From Bradyrhizobium frederickii (GTDB taxonomy: Bacteria > Pseudomonadota > Alphaproteobacteria > Rhizobiales > Xanthobacteraceae), in contig NZ_SPQS01000033.1 of NCBI RefSeq assembly GCF_004570865.1, positions 1 to 57,585 of the forward strand: a stretch of DNA of 57,585 nucleotides, written 5' to 3'. Of the stretch, positions 1 to 9,742 are shown in pieces. Below the pieces are notes generated by a model. That model searched no databases and had not been told where the DNA came from. It saw only the letters and a list, made by a program, of their open reading frames with translations. The translations under genes were made by a program, and so were the position numbers. Position 1 is the stretch's first letter. Each line of letters begins with the position of its first letter.

Positions 1-958
1 GCTTCTGCCAGGCATTGCCGATCGGCTGCATGCGCGTCTTCATGACGCCTTCCTGCAGCTCGGCGGTGACGTTGGACAGGCGCTGCAACGGCACCTTGAA
101 CTCGGTGTCCTCGTTGCGGCGGGAGATCTCCAGGAGCTGGTTGCGGGTCAAGACCAGCTCGGAGACCATGGTCATCAGGTGCTCCAGCGTATCCACGTTG
201 ACGCGGATCGACTGGTTGGCGATGCGGTCGCCTTCGCCGGCACTCTCGTCGGCCATCGACTTCTTCGGCGCGGCCTTCTCCTTGGCGGCAGGCTTCGCTT
301 CCTTGGCAGCGTCCTTGGCGACTTCCTTGGCCGCAGGCGCTTCAGCCGCCGGCGCGGGTGCGACCTCGGCCTTGGCAACGGGCACCGGCGCTTCGATCGC
401 GGTCTCGCGGAAGGCGCGCTCGAGCTCGTCGAGCGAGACTTCGCCCGGACGCAACGGACGCTCCAGGGTCTGGTCGACCAGCGAGCCGGTGGCCATCTCC
501 TTGGCGGGCGCGGCGACCGGGGCTTCCGGCACCAGCGGCGGAGCCTCAGTGACGGGAGCAGAACCTGCAGCCATCGCCGCCATGCCCTGCTCGACCATCG
601 CTTCCAGCTTGTCGATGAGGTCGCGGTCGTTGCCCTCGGGCTCGGCCTCGGTGGCTTCGAGGCCGGCGAGGATTTCCTTGATGCGGTCGATCGAGGACAG
701 GATCACCGTCACGGCTTCGGCCGTCACCGGCATGCCGTCACGGAATTTGCCCATCAAGGTCTCGCCGGCATGGGCCAGCGCTTCCAGCCGGGGCAGGCCG
801 AGGAAGCCGCAGGTGCCCTTGATGGTGTGGACCAGGCGGAAGATGTTATCCAGGATCTTGGCGTTGTTCGGCTCCTGCTCGAACTTCACCAATTGATTGT
901 CCACGGTGTCCAGGCTCTCGCTGGTCTCCGTCAGAAACTCCCGCAACAGATCATCCAT
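1..958 (-). CDS. cheA: Chemotaxis histidine kinase CheA, N-terminal part (runs off the left edge)
   Basis: This is the sensor kinase of the chemotaxis phosphorelay; it autophosphorylates and passes phosphate to CheY/CheB in the cytoplasm at receptor arrays. The visible 319 residues begin at ATG 958 (MDDLLREFLTET). An HPt domain spans about residues 1-105, with the phosphorylatable His44 in LVHTIKGTCGFLG. A long Ala/Pro/Lys-rich linker follows (about 150-235), then the start of the dimerisation domain (RVNVDTLEHLMTMVSELVLT). The ATP-binding and CheW-like domains lie outside the window. It is transcribed leftwards, about 200 bp downstream of chpT. Codon use and GC are uniform with chpT, so this looks like core chromosome. 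Confidence 0.93.
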   Translation of the reverse strand, partial: MDDLLREFLTETSESLDTVDNQLVKFEQEPNNAKILDNIFRLVHTIKGTCGFLGLPRLEALAHAGETLMGKFRDGMPVTAEAVTVILSSIDRIKEILAGLEATEAEPEGNDRDLIDKLEAMVEQGMAAMAAGSAPVTEAPPLVPEAPVAAPAKEMATGSLVDQTLERPLRPGEVSLDELERAFRETAIEAPVPVAKAEVAPAPAAEAPAAKEVAKDAAKEAKPAAKEKAAPKKSMADESAGEGDRIANQSIRVNVDTLEHLMTMVSELVLTRNQLLEISRRNEDTEFKVPLQRLSNVTAELQEGVMKTRMQPIGNAWQK

Positions 959-1154
959 GAAAACAGGCCTTCATACAGGAAGGGCGCGCACGAGGTGTGA
1001 TGCGCCATCTCGGAATGGTGCCAGCTTCACCGCAAAGCGTTTAATATTGGTTGAGTATGTGCAAAAGAACGGAATCAACAAAGAGATAAGGCGCTCCGGA
1101 CAAGCCGAAGCGCCTCGTAAAGATTTGCTTAAGAGGCCGGGCGCGACGCGCTGT

Positions 1155-1808
1155 TTACGAAGCGGTAACGGTGATGGCTTCGCCTTCCAGCGCAAGCTTC
1201 ACGGTGAGCCCGCAGGCCTGCGCCAGCAGCCGCGTATAATAAGGCTGGATCGCGTGCGCATCCGCGGCCGGCCCGCGCTCGCCGCTCAGCAGTTCGGAGA
1301 TGTTCTGCGGCAGACGCGCGTTATGACCGGTCGCGGTGATGCGAAAGCTCATCGTCTCGCCCTCGCCGATCGGGTCGACCGTCAGCATGCCGCCGCGCGG
1401 GATCGTATGCTGGGCGACGACCAGCATGTTGAGCAGCAGCTTGACGCGGTTCTTCGGCAGGAGGAGCCGCGGCAGATTCCAGGTGATCGAGCACTTGCCG
1501 TCCTCGATGTGGCCTTTCGCCATGGTCTGGGCATCGCCGAGATCGATCTGCGCGCCGGAGGAGCCGGCCGCGCCGAAGGCAAGACGGCAGAACTGGAGCC
1601 GGGCGGAGGCGGTCTTGGCGCTCTTGCGGATCAGGTCGAGCGCGAACTCGCGGTCTTCGGGCTTGGGATCGTCGTCGAGCACTTCGAGCCCGTTGACGAT
1701 GGCGCCGACCGGGCTGATGAGGTCGTGGCAGACCCGCGAGCACAAAAGCGCGGCGAGTTCGAGCATATCGGGAGCAGTAGCGGTCGCGGGCGACGAGGCG
1801 TCAGACAT
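1155..1808 (-). CDS. chpT: Histidine phosphotransferase ChpT
   Basis: ChpT moves phosphate from the hybrid kinase CckA to CtrA and CpdR in the alphaproteobacterial cell-cycle relay. The protein is 217 residues from ATG 1808 (MSDASSPATATAPD); a longer reading from 1868 adds 20 residues unlike the family. The DHp-like helix carries the phosphorylated His28 in RVCHDLISPVGAIVNGLEVL, followed by a degenerate ATPase-like fold without nucleotide-binding residues, as is typical of ChpT. It lies upstream of cheA on the same strand, separated by about 200 bp, an arrangement I recall from related rhizobia. Confidence 0.9.
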   Translation of the reverse strand: MSDASSPATATAPDMLELAALLCSRVCHDLISPVGAIVNGLEVLDDDPKPEDREFALDLIRKSAKTASARLQFCRLAFGAAGSSGAQIDLGDAQTMAKGHIEDGKCSITWNLPRLLLPKNRVKLLLNMLVVAQHTIPRGGMLTVDPIGEGETMSFRITATGHNARLPQNISELLSGERGPAADAHAIQPYYTRLLAQACGLTVKLALEGEAITVTAS

Positions 1809-2011
1809 ATAAAGGGGTCCTGGAGGGTTCCTGGAATTGCACGGCGCTGGACGCCGCGAATCACGCATGCTTGACGGATGCTGCGGGTTCTAACATTCGC
1901 CAGCCCGCGGCAGCTAGCTTGCGATCACGTCGAGGCGGTCATAAGCCCAATCGAATCGATCGGGGCGAATCAGTCGAGAAGGAACGAATTGCCGATGATT
2001 GAGGCATCCAG

Positions 2012-2829
<818 letters not shown>

Positions 2830-2836
<7 letters not shown>

Positions 2837-3357
2837 CCGAGCTGTTCCAGAAGCGCTGGCCAGCGCTTGCCGACCTCATAGAGGAACCGTTCTGGATTGG
2901 CGGCGAAGGCGTCACGATTGGCTTCCCGGCTGAACAAATAGAGCCGCTGCGCCGCGATCGCGAAGAAACGGGGATTGCCGGCGACGGTGACGCCGCGGGC
3001 GATATCGGCGGGATCGTAGCCGCCGAATTGCGGCCCATAGATTTCGGGATGGGCCAGGAAGGAGGCGCGGTTGCCCTCGTTGCGGAAGCGCCAGACCGCG
3101 CCCCACAGGTTCGCCTCGAACTCCGCCGTGCCCCGCACCGCCCGGCCCTCGACGAAATAGGCGACGGGGTCGTACCCTTCGATGGCGATGCCAGTGAAGC
3201 GGTTGACGACGACGCGCTCGGTGGTGGCGGCCTCGGCCGGCAACCCCGCGCCCCCTATGCCCGACAGCAGGCAGACGAGGAGCCCGATCAAGGCGATTCC
3301 GGGGCGCAAAGGGCTATCTTCCTGCCGTTGTGCCGTCATAGTTGCTGCGGATAACAT
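2830..3357 (-). CDS. YHS domain-containing exported protein
   Basis: The start is 3357 or ATG 3339 (MTAQRQ). An N-terminal hydrophobic segment (IALIGLLVCLLSGIGG) followed by AEA suggests Sec export. The rest is one YHS-type domain: NRFTGIAIEGYDPVAYFVEG and a C-terminal part with RLYLFSREANRDAFAANP. Such proteins usually act in the periplasm, and some are linked to metal binding, but the function here is unknown. The Cys pair seen in classic YHS domains is absent. The gene is convergent with cysQ and divergent from eipA. Confidence 0.8.
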
Positions 3358-3448
3358 CCGAGTCGAGGGGACATCCGGTGCAATCTAGAGCCGTGCCTGT
3401 TGGCGTCAGGTTAAGGAAGCGACCGGATTCGGTACCAGGGGTTCTTTC

Positions 3449-4054
3449 ATGACTTTCGCATCACGCCTTGCTGCGCTCGCGCTTGCCGCGATGGTCGGCT
3501 GGATCGTGCCGGCCTCGGCCCAGACGGCGCCGCCGCCGGACCTGCCGCCGCCGCAGCGGACCCCGACGCCCACTACCTACGGGCCGGACGAGCTCGTCAC
3601 CGCCGGCCACCGCTTCTTTGGCAACGTCTCGCGCGGGCTCGCCTCGATCATCGAGAAGGCGGTCAGCCAATGGGGCCTGCCCAACGGCTACATCCTGGGT
3701 GAGGAAGGTTCCGGCGCCTTCGTCGCCGGTCTGCGCTACGGCGAAGGCACGCTCTATACCAAGAACGCCGGGGATCTGCGCGTGTACTGGCAGGGCCCCT
3801 CGCTCGGCTTCGACTGGGGCGGCGACGGCGCACGCACCATGACGCTGGTCTACAACCTGCCCGCCACCAACGCGATCTACCAGCGCTTCGCCGGCCTCGA
3901 CGGCTCGGCCTATATCATCGGCGGCTTCGGCATGACGGCGCTCACCGCCAACAACATCGTGCTGGTGCCGATCCGCTCCGGGCTCGGCCTGCGGCTGGGC
4001 GCCAATATCGGCTATCTCAAATACACCCCGCGGGCGACCTGGAACCCGTTCTAG
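3449..4054 (+). CDS. eipA: EipA family envelope integrity protein (DUF1134)
   Basis: This is a small periplasmic beta-barrel-like protein of the DUF1134 family; the Brucella member EipA is needed for envelope integrity. The 201 residues start with a clear Sec signal (LAALALAAMVGWIVPASAQT), then a Pro-rich linker (PPPDLPPPQRTPTPTTYGPDE), then the conserved domain with GYILGEEGSGAFVAGLRYGEG, GFDWGGDGA and a C-terminal GLGLRLGANIGYLKYTP. Length and motifs match the family. It is a single gene between two others and typical of the Rhizobiales core genome. Confidence 0.88.
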   Translation: MTFASRLAALALAAMVGWIVPASAQTAPPPDLPPPQRTPTPTTYGPDELVTAGHRFFGNVSRGLASIIEKAVSQWGLPNGYILGEEGSGAFVAGLRYGEGTLYTKNAGDLRVYWQGPSLGFDWGGDGARTMTLVYNLPATNAIYQRFAGLDGSAYIIGGFGMTALTANNIVLVPIRSGLGLRLGANIGYLKYTPRATWNPF

Positions 4055-4174
4055 ACTCCTCTGCTCCCATCCGGATACGGATCAAGGTTAACGATAGGCC
4101 GGGGCTGGCTTTCTGCCGGCGCCCCATGGCATGGTCGTTGGTAAATTTTTCCTTAGCTCCGGGAGTTCTGCCCC

Positions 4175-5467
4175 ATGGTCGAGCCGATCATGTACCTGGC
4201 GATCGGTTTCCTGCTTTCGATGCTGTGCGGGCTCGCCATCGTGCCGCTGGTGCATAACCGCGCCGTGCGCCTGACCACGCGCCGGCTCGAGGCCGCCACG
4301 CCGCTGTCGATGGCGGAGATCCAGGCCGACAAGGACCAGCTCCGCGCCGAATTCGCCATGTCGGCGCGGCGGCTCGAGATGAGCGTCGACCAGCTCAAGA
4401 ACAAGACCACGAGCCAGCTCGCCGAGCTCGGCAAGAAGAGCGACGCCATCAACCGCATGAAGATCGAGCTCGGCGAGAAGAACGCCACGATCTTCGCCCT
4501 CGAGGCGCGCGAGAAGGCGGTGAAGGAGCAGCTCCGCGCCACCGAAGAGGAATTCAACACCAAGACCCAGGCCTTGCGCGAAGCCGAGATCGCGCTGGCC
4601 GACAAGCAGGCCGAGCTCGCCAAGATCAATGCCGAGCTGTCCGATCGCTCGATGATGGCGGAGAGCCGCCAGGTCGAGCTGCTCGCCGTGCGCGCGCAGA
4701 TCGAGGAATTGAAGAACCGGGTCGGCGACGCCGAGAAGGAATTTGCCGCCACCCAGGCGCGCCTCGCGCAGGAGCGCACCGAATCCGAGACCGCCTCGCG
4801 CGAGCTCAGCGAGGCGCGTGGCCGGGTCGAGAATCTCAGCCAGCGCGTCACCGAGCTCGATCGCCAGCTGCTGTTGCAGGTCAAGGAAGCCGAGATGCTG
4901 TCCGGGCGCGTCGCCGACCTCGAAGGCCGCCTCGCCACGCAGGGCAAGCTGCTCGCCGAGCGCGACTACGAGAACAATCAGCTCCGCCAGGCCAATGAGA
5001 GCAACGAGCGCACCATCAAGGAGCTGCGCGTCGAGATCGCCGCCTTGAGCGGCGGCAAGTCGTCGGCTGCAATGGAGTCGCTGCGCGCCGAAAAGGCCGC
5101 GCTGGAGGAGCAGCTGCGCACCGCACGCGACGAGCGCGCAAAGCTTCAGCGCGACGTCAACGCGATCCAGCAGCAGGCGGAGAGCTCCTGGGCGACCGAG
5201 CGCATGGAGAACGCGCTGTTGCGCGAGCGCATCAACGACATCGCCGCCGAGGTGGCCAAGCTCGCGATGCAGCTCGAAGGTCCGAACTCGCCGATCGAGG
5301 CGCTGCTGGCGGCCGAGGCCGGCCAGCCGCCGAAGCCGGCGCCGCGCCCGGCCAACGACGCCGCGACCAACGGCGCGCCGAGCCTGCCCGAGGGCGGCGG
5401 AACGCTGGCCGAGCGGATCCGGGCGCTGCAGGCCCACGCCTCCCGGGCCCGCCAGCAGGGCGCCTAA
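4175..5467 (+). CDS. Membrane-anchored coiled-coil protein of unknown function
   Basis: There is one N-terminal membrane segment (MYLAIGFLLSMLCGLAIVPL), then about 320 residues of almost continuous heptad-rich coiled coil full of Ala, Glu, Lys, Arg and Leu (roughly 50-370), and a Pro/Ala-rich tail. It is likely held at the inner membrane with a long cytoplasmic coil. I recognise no enzyme domain. Similar proteins are common in Bradyrhizobium as hypothetical proteins. A 515-codon open frame on the opposite strand is a GC-rich shadow of this gene. Confidence 0.8.
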   Translation: MVEPIMYLAIGFLLSMLCGLAIVPLVHNRAVRLTTRRLEAATPLSMAEIQADKDQLRAEFAMSARRLEMSVDQLKNKTTSQLAELGKKSDAINRMKIELGEKNATIFALEAREKAVKEQLRATEEEFNTKTQALREAEIALADKQAELAKINAELSDRSMMAESRQVELLAVRAQIEELKNRVGDAEKEFAATQARLAQERTESETASRELSEARGRVENLSQRVTELDRQLLLQVKEAEMLSGRVADLEGRLATQGKLLAERDYENNQLRQANESNERTIKELRVEIAALSGGKSSAAMESLRAEKAALEEQLRTARDERAKLQRDVNAIQQQAESSWATERMENALLRERINDIAAEVAKLAMQLEGPNSPIEALLAAEAGQPPKPAPRPANDAATNGAPSLPEGGGTLAERIRALQAHASRARQQGA

Positions 5468-5627
5468 GCCTCCCAAAACCGTCCCTCCGTCGCGAATTGC
5501 GTGGCCGAGGCAAGGTTTCCGTCCTCCGCGGCACCTGGAAACTTGACACCTCAAGCCCGCACTTCTAAATCGCGGGCTCCGATGCGCCGGCCGGCCGACA
5601 AGGTCCGGCCGTCTGCATGATGGTCCC

Positions 5628-5702
5628 GGGCGCATAGCTCAGCGGGAGAGCGTTCCCTTCACACGGGAGAGGTCCAAGGTTCGATCCCTTGTGCGCCCAC
5701 CA
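5628..5702 (+). tRNA. tRNA-Val (anticodon CAC)
   Basis: The cloverleaf can be written out: acceptor GGGCGCA paired with TGCGCCC, D stem GCTC/GAGC, anticodon stem TTCCC/GGGAG with loop TTCACAC, T stem CAAGG/CCTTG with TTCGATC loop, and an encoded 3' CCA. The anticodon is CAC, reading GUG. Downstream DNA changes from tidy core genes to mobile and broken genes. A tRNA-Val gene is the known attachment site of the symbiosis island of B. diazoefficiens USDA110, so the 3' end of this gene is a likely att site. Confidence 0.95.
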
Positions 5703-6073
5703 TTTAGCCCTTTCCCGCAGTAGCTTAGCGACCCTGTTCCCTTGAGGTGTGCCCCCAAAAACCTGGGGCACAACAGGGGCACACGCGCGGGACAAATCGC
5801 TCCGCCGGGGCTAACCCTCACCGGCACCAATCAAGAGAGCCCGCTCTGGTCCGCTCCGACAATATGGTTGGCCGCATCGACCATCACGACGTCAAGACTT
5901 GGCAGGCAAGACTGCCGGTTCCCGCTGAGATTCGAGACCGGCTCAGAACCGCGCACTGCAGGAAGCATGTCGGCTGCAGCAACTGTGATCGCTGGTGCTA
6001 TATGCCCGAGAAGCGCGCGGGCATGGGGCGCTGGCAGGGCTCGTGCTCGCGCTCCTAAAAAGAAAGGCAACAG
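5703..6073. other. Island border region without a recognisable gene
   Basis: No convincing gene is seen. Open frames exist on both strands (for example 5747-6058 +) but match nothing I recognise. An integrase gene would be expected beside a tRNA attachment site and is absent. At 5747-5784 one GTGTGCCCC arm faces two GGGGCAC copies, which could be integrase arm-binding sites or a hairpin. Confidence 0.4.
5747..5784. repeat. Inverted/direct repeat next to tRNA-Val
   Basis: GTGTGCCCC (5747-5755) is the exact complement of GGGGCACAC (5776-5784), and a second copy of GGGGCAC lies between them at 5765-5771. The two right-hand copies are direct repeats 11 bp apart. The position, about 45 bp from the tRNA 3' end, is where tyrosine integrases often bind arm sites. 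That role is inference. Confidence 0.45.
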
Positions 6074-6512
6074 CACATTGATGAAGGCAGCGCGAGCTTG
6101 GGTGCAGCGGTTGCTCGGCGCTACTGGGAAGATACCGAAAGCGAGCTCGAAAGCTTACTCAGAGACGCGGCGGATCCGATCAGTGCACTACGGGAGTATC
6201 CGAAAAATCTTCCGGAGATCGCTTGAGAGCAACAATCGGCTTTGCCTTTGCAGCTTCATGTCGGCCGAATATGATGATCTTCCGGATGAGGTGACGGCAG
6301 AGGTTCAGACCTTCTCCGACGTCAACGTGGCCTGGATCAGCAAGGCGGTTGTCGCCGCCGACGTGGCGCGCCCAGATAACAGCCAGGCGCGGGCACGTGC
6401 GATCTTTGCGGCAGTCGCCGGAGCTCAGCTCATGGCGAGAAGCCGCTCTGACATATCATTGTTTGACGCGTTGATCGAAAGCTACCGGGCCACAGGGCTC
6501 CTGCCGGCATAG
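6074..6512 (+). pseudogene. TetR/AcrR family regulator, C-terminal remnant, frameshifted
   Basis: The frame ending at 6512 encodes a typical TetR ligand-domain C-terminus (LCLCSFMSAEYDDLPDEV, then RARAIFAAVAGAQLMARS and a final RATGLLPA). A second frame just upstream encodes RRYWEDTESELESLL and SALREYPKNLPEIA before a stop near 6224, which fits the preceding part of the same domain. The N-terminal HTH is missing. The two frames together indicate a truncated and frameshifted gene. What it regulated is unknown. Confidence 0.55.
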
Positions 6513-6544
6513 AAGCATGACCGTCGCTCGGTCCCTGTTAGCGT

Positions 6545-7126
6545 TCAATCCGATGCGTTGCTGGCGTTGGCTGGGCCCGTCGCGGGAGGCGGCTGAGCGG
6601 CACGGCCGCTATCACTCGGCCATCCGCGCTTCTGCGCTTGATCGAGCGACGATCGTACGACCAAGCGATGGAAGGGCGCGATAAGCGCGATGTAAGCCCG
6701 GCCCAGCAGACGATTGTAGAAGACGAGCGTCGTTACGATCAGTCGACGGGGCCGGCCCTCGGATGTCGGTTGCAAGAGGACCGACACACGGAAATCGAGA
6801 TGCCAGTCGTCTTCTCCCAGGATGATCTCGTCCTGGTCTCGATCGAAGACACGAAAGATGCTGATGCGGTCGCCTCCGCTGGACTGCAGATCGGCTGCTC
6901 TTTTGAGGCCGAAAGGCCGCACTAGAATGTCTCGGATGCTCATCAGCATCGCGATCCACTCAGGTTGCTGTTCGAAGACATGTCGTGCGAGCGCCTCTAC
7001 GTCCCCAGAGGCCGTTTCTGGCAAGTCCGCCGAAAACGCATCGGCAAAATCGCCTCGGCCATAGGACGAGCTCAGCCGCGAGACCGACGGCAAGTCGGCC
7101 GGCTCGATCTTGGGACACCTACGCAT
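6545..7126 (-). CDS. DUF2867 domain-containing protein
   Basis: The protein has 193 residues from ATG 7126 (MRRCPKIEPADLPS). The DUF2867 pattern is visible: DFADAFSADLPE, then PEWIAMLMSIRDILVRPFGL, GEDDWHLDFRVSVLL and TLVFYNRLLGRAYIALIAPFHRLVVR. The biochemical role is unknown; family members are small soluble proteins often found beside regulators. It is divergent from the GlxA-type regulator at 7267, with about 140 bp between start codons, so the two may share a control region. A GTG/TTG start further out (7162) is possible but adds non-family sequence. Confidence 0.75.
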   Translation of the reverse strand: MRRCPKIEPADLPSVSRLSSSYGRGDFADAFSADLPETASGDVEALARHVFEQQPEWIAMLMSIRDILVRPFGLKRAADLQSSGGDRISIFRVFDRDQDEIILGEDDWHLDFRVSVLLQPTSEGRPRRLIVTTLVFYNRLLGRAYIALIAPFHRLVVRSSLDQAQKRGWPSDSGRAAQPPPATGPANASNASD

Positions 7127-7266
7127 GCTCGGGCACCGACGCTGGGCTCCGAGCCCCCTCATAATGCGGGATCAGAATGGTCATGGGTGGCCTCCCCGGT
7201 TCACACGGATTATGTCGGCAGGAGCGTATGGCGCAAAGGACTTGGATCCCTTAGAATGCGCCAGCG

Positions 7267-8226
7267 ATGCACATCGTCGGATTTTTCGTTTACCCAGGCC
7301 ATCAGATCCTCGACCTTGCTGGCCCGTTCGCTGCCTTCGAGACCGTGGCCAAGGTCGCCGGGCGGCCGCTTTACAGGCTTGAGGTCCTATCGCGCGCCGG
7401 TGGACTCGTCCCGAGCAGCGGTGGCGTTCCGGTGACCACCATGGCGGCCGGTGACGCCAATGTGAACACGCTTGTCATTTCCGGCGGCGACATCGCCCCG
7501 ATGCTTAAACCGGGCGAAGTGCAGGCGGTGGCGCGGCTTGCCGTGCGGACATCCAGGATCGCGAGCGTCTGCACTGGTGCATTTCTGCTGGCCGAGGCAG
7601 GACTGCTCGATGGAAAACGCGCCACCACGCATTGGCGGATGGCGCACCAGTTGCAACGGAGGTATCCAGCGGTGGAGGTCGATGCCGACAAGATCTTTAT
7701 CGCCGATCGCGCTATCTGGACATCGGCAGGCGTCACGGCAGGCATCGACCTTGCTTTGGCGCTGATCGAGGCTGACCACGGCGTCGAACTAGCGCGCAAA
7801 GTAGCGCGCGAACTTGTCGTCTATCATCGACGCGCCGGCGGACAATCGCAATATTCCCCGATCTCTCAGATGGAACCGGAGTCCGATCGCATAAGGATCG
7901 CATTGGCTTTCGCACGCGATCGTCTGCAGGAGCCGTTACCTATCGAACGCCTTGCGGAAGCTGCGCGTCTCAGCCTTCGTCAATTCGGCCGCGCATTTCG
8001 GCGCGAAACGGGTGAGACGCCAACGAGGGCTGTCGAACGACTTCGGCTCGAAGCGGCCCGCGCACGATTACAGGCCGGATCTGAGCCGATCGAGGCGATC
8101 GCGCAAGCGGTCGGTTTCACCGACCCCGAGCGCATGCGGCGAGCCTTTGTAAAACATTACGGCATGCCTCCCAGGCGGTCCGCCGCCTCGATCGGCAGAC
8201 CGGCAAGTGACTACTCTCGGCCCTAA
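7267..8226 (+). CDS. GlxA-family transcriptional regulator (DJ-1/PfpI domain plus AraC HTH)
   Basis: It has 319 residues. The N-terminal DJ-1/PfpI-like domain runs from about residue 1 to 170 (HIVGFFVYPGHQILDLAGPF; nucleophile-elbow-like SVCTGAFLLAEAGLLDG near residue 103; ATTHWRMAHQL). The C-terminal AraC-type double HTH lies at about 210-310 (LQEPLPIERLAEAARLSLRQ, then ETPTRAVERLRLEAARARL and AIAQAVGFTDPERMRRAF). Members sense small molecules through the DJ-1 domain. It is divergent from the DUF2867 gene and upstream of an exported DJ-1 protein at 10167, which it might control; that link is inference. Confidence 0.9.
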   Translation: MHIVGFFVYPGHQILDLAGPFAAFETVAKVAGRPLYRLEVLSRAGGLVPSSGGVPVTTMAAGDANVNTLVISGGDIAPMLKPGEVQAVARLAVRTSRIASVCTGAFLLAEAGLLDGKRATTHWRMAHQLQRRYPAVEVDADKIFIADRAIWTSAGVTAGIDLALALIEADHGVELARKVARELVVYHRRAGGQSQYSPISQMEPESDRIRIALAFARDRLQEPLPIERLAEAARLSLRQFGRAFRRETGETPTRAVERLRLEAARARLQAGSEPIEAIAQAVGFTDPERMRRAFVKHYGMPPRRSAASIGRPASDYSRP

Positions 8227-8655
8227 ATGGCTGAGCTTCGGCAACGCTGGAGATCGTCACATCTTGACCTTGCCCAGGATCGGCCCGGTGGACCACCATC
8301 CGGGTCCAACCCGCCTTTGGCAGGAAGATGCGTCCTTCGAATTTGATCTGTTACGGATCCGGATAGCGATAGGCATTGCTATGTGGGTCGACCACCTTAT
8401 GCTTCCGCATATAGAGGCAGAACAACTAATCCCCTATTCGAGGATTGGCCGCCGCGATATCCTGGATACTTCGCGTACTATCGGAAGCAGCAGTTCGTAC
8501 GCCTGCATTGATGGCATTCGTAAACCAGATTCGGGCACCCTAGCAGTTCATGAGTCCCGCCACCTGAATTAGCACCGGAGCGCGCCGTCAATTAAGCGAG
8601 TATCTAGCGTGATGTTTTTTGACAGAAACACGTCGGTCGATACGCCGATTCGTCC
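8227..8655. other. Intergenic stretch without a supported gene
   Basis: About 430 bp between the GlxA-type regulator and the convergent RidA-like gene. The open frame at 8207-8572 (+) has no recognisable composition or motif. I see no clear hairpin terminator, tRNA or repeat. Confidence 0.5.
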
Positions 8656-9183
8656 TTAGCTTCGCAAAGCGGCGATGCTCCGGATCTCGATCTTGAAATC
8701 GGGCGAGGTTAGCGCATCAATGCCAATGATCGACCACGCGGGGTACGGCTTTACGGCATAGCGTTCTTTCGCCGCCATGAAGGCTTCGAGATTATGCTGG
8801 ATATCGACATGGTAGCTAACGACCTCGACCAAGTCGGTCATATCCAGACCCTCAAGGCGCAAAATCTCGGCTGTTCGTTGCAACGCCAGTTCCGTTTGCT
8901 CAGCGACGGTGTCACCGATCTTTCCATCGGGCCTGCGCCCGATTTGACCGGCGATAAAGAGCAGCCCGCCGGCCCGAACGGCGGGCGAGTAGCCAAATTT
9001 GTCGTATGATCCGATACTGGCTGCGAAGGTTGGGTTGTCTACTGGAATCTCAAGAACTGTTTTTCTCATTGCGGCAATCTTCTTGGTATCCTGCGCCTTT
9101 GCGCGTGGCGGAGCGATTGCGACGATGCCGGCGGCAGCACCGGTGAGCGTCATCACGGAGCGTCTGTTAAGCGGTTCGATCAT
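8656..9183 (-). CDS. RidA/YjgF-family protein with N-terminal export signal
   Basis: RidA proteins hydrolyse reactive enamine/imine intermediates, usually in the cytoplasm. This 175-residue protein carries about 35 extra N-terminal residues with a twin-arginine-like start (PLNRRSVMTLTGAAAG) and a cleavable-looking APPRAKAQD. The RidA fold follows: SPAVRAGGLLFIAGQIGRRP, DLVEVVSYHVDI and the end KIEIRSIAALRS, with the usual Arg near the C-terminus. Export of a RidA protein is uncommon. It lies 37 bp downstream of the SnoaL-like gene on the same strand, probably in one transcript. Confidence 0.82.
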   Translation of the reverse strand: MIEPLNRRSVMTLTGAAAGIVAIAPPRAKAQDTKKIAAMRKTVLEIPVDNPTFAASIGSYDKFGYSPAVRAGGLLFIAGQIGRRPDGKIGDTVAEQTELALQRTAEILRLEGLDMTDLVEVVSYHVDIQHNLEAFMAAKERYAVKPYPAWSIIGIDALTSPDFKIEIRSIAALRS

Positions 9184-9220
9184 CGGTCCTCTCTATATCG
9201 TGAGTATCAAGCATCGCGCA

Positions 9221-9742
9221 TCAGCGCATCCAATCGGACGAAGGTGGCGTGAAGCCGCGAAGACCGGCAAATACGTCGAAGCCCGGTGGCCGCGCGCCAT
9301 GGATCAGAGGTTCGAATCGGGTTCGCGTCAGGCGCATGAATGCGATCCGCCACTGGCCGTTGTCCCAGCGATAGCGCTCTTCATAGAACCCGGTCCCGTA
9401 AAATCCCGTCGCACCGGAGAAGTTCTTGAGGTCCACTGGATGGGGCCACTCAACCAAATCCATCATCGCCCACACGCCTTCGGCAGTGTGGGGTCCGGTC
9501 AATCTGATCTCAGGGGTGTGGCAATGGTGGGCGGTCATTGAGGCTTCGAGTCGCCGAGCCAGATCATCGACAAAAGTTGCACCGTTACCGCCAACAATCG
9601 TGAAGCCTTCAAGTTGCAGTTCGGGGGTGAACAGCTCTTTCAAGCGGCCCCACTGCTTGCCGTCTATGAAGCGGCAGTAGCGAGACTTGAGGCGCTTGAT
9701 ATCCTCAATGTGCGCCAAGTCTCCCGGCGTTTCTCCGGTCAT
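9221..9742 (-). CDS. Nuclear transport factor 2 / SnoaL-like family protein
   Basis: This 173-residue protein has an alpha+beta barrel pattern of the SnoaL-like fold: IEDIKRLKSRYCRFIDGKQW, LKELFTPELQLEGF, HHCHTPEIRLTGPHTAEGVW, GFYEERYRWDNGQWRI. Members are small dehydratase or isomerase enzymes or ligand-binding proteins; no specific reaction can be assigned. It is the first gene of a likely two-gene minus-strand unit with the RidA-like gene. It is separate from the broken SnoaL-like gene at 12128, which looks only distantly similar. Confidence 0.8.
   Translation of the reverse strand: MTGETPGDLAHIEDIKRLKSRYCRFIDGKQWGRLKELFTPELQLEGFTIVGGNGATFVDDLARRLEASMTAHHCHTPEIRLTGPHTAEGVWAMMDLVEWPHPVDLKNFSGATGFYGTGFYEERYRWDNGQWRIAFMRLTRTRFEPLIHGARPPGFDVFAGLRGFTPPSSDWMR

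Noticed and set aside
15..1874. Long plus-strand open frames opposite cheA and chpT
   Set aside because: The minus strand encodes clear CheA and ChpT motifs; the plus-strand frames are antisense artefacts of high GC content.
4088..5635. 515-codon open frame on the minus strand
   Set aside because: It lies opposite a coiled-coil gene with GC-rich wobble positions; the translation is rich in Leu/Gly/Arg/His with no domain, typical of a shadow frame.
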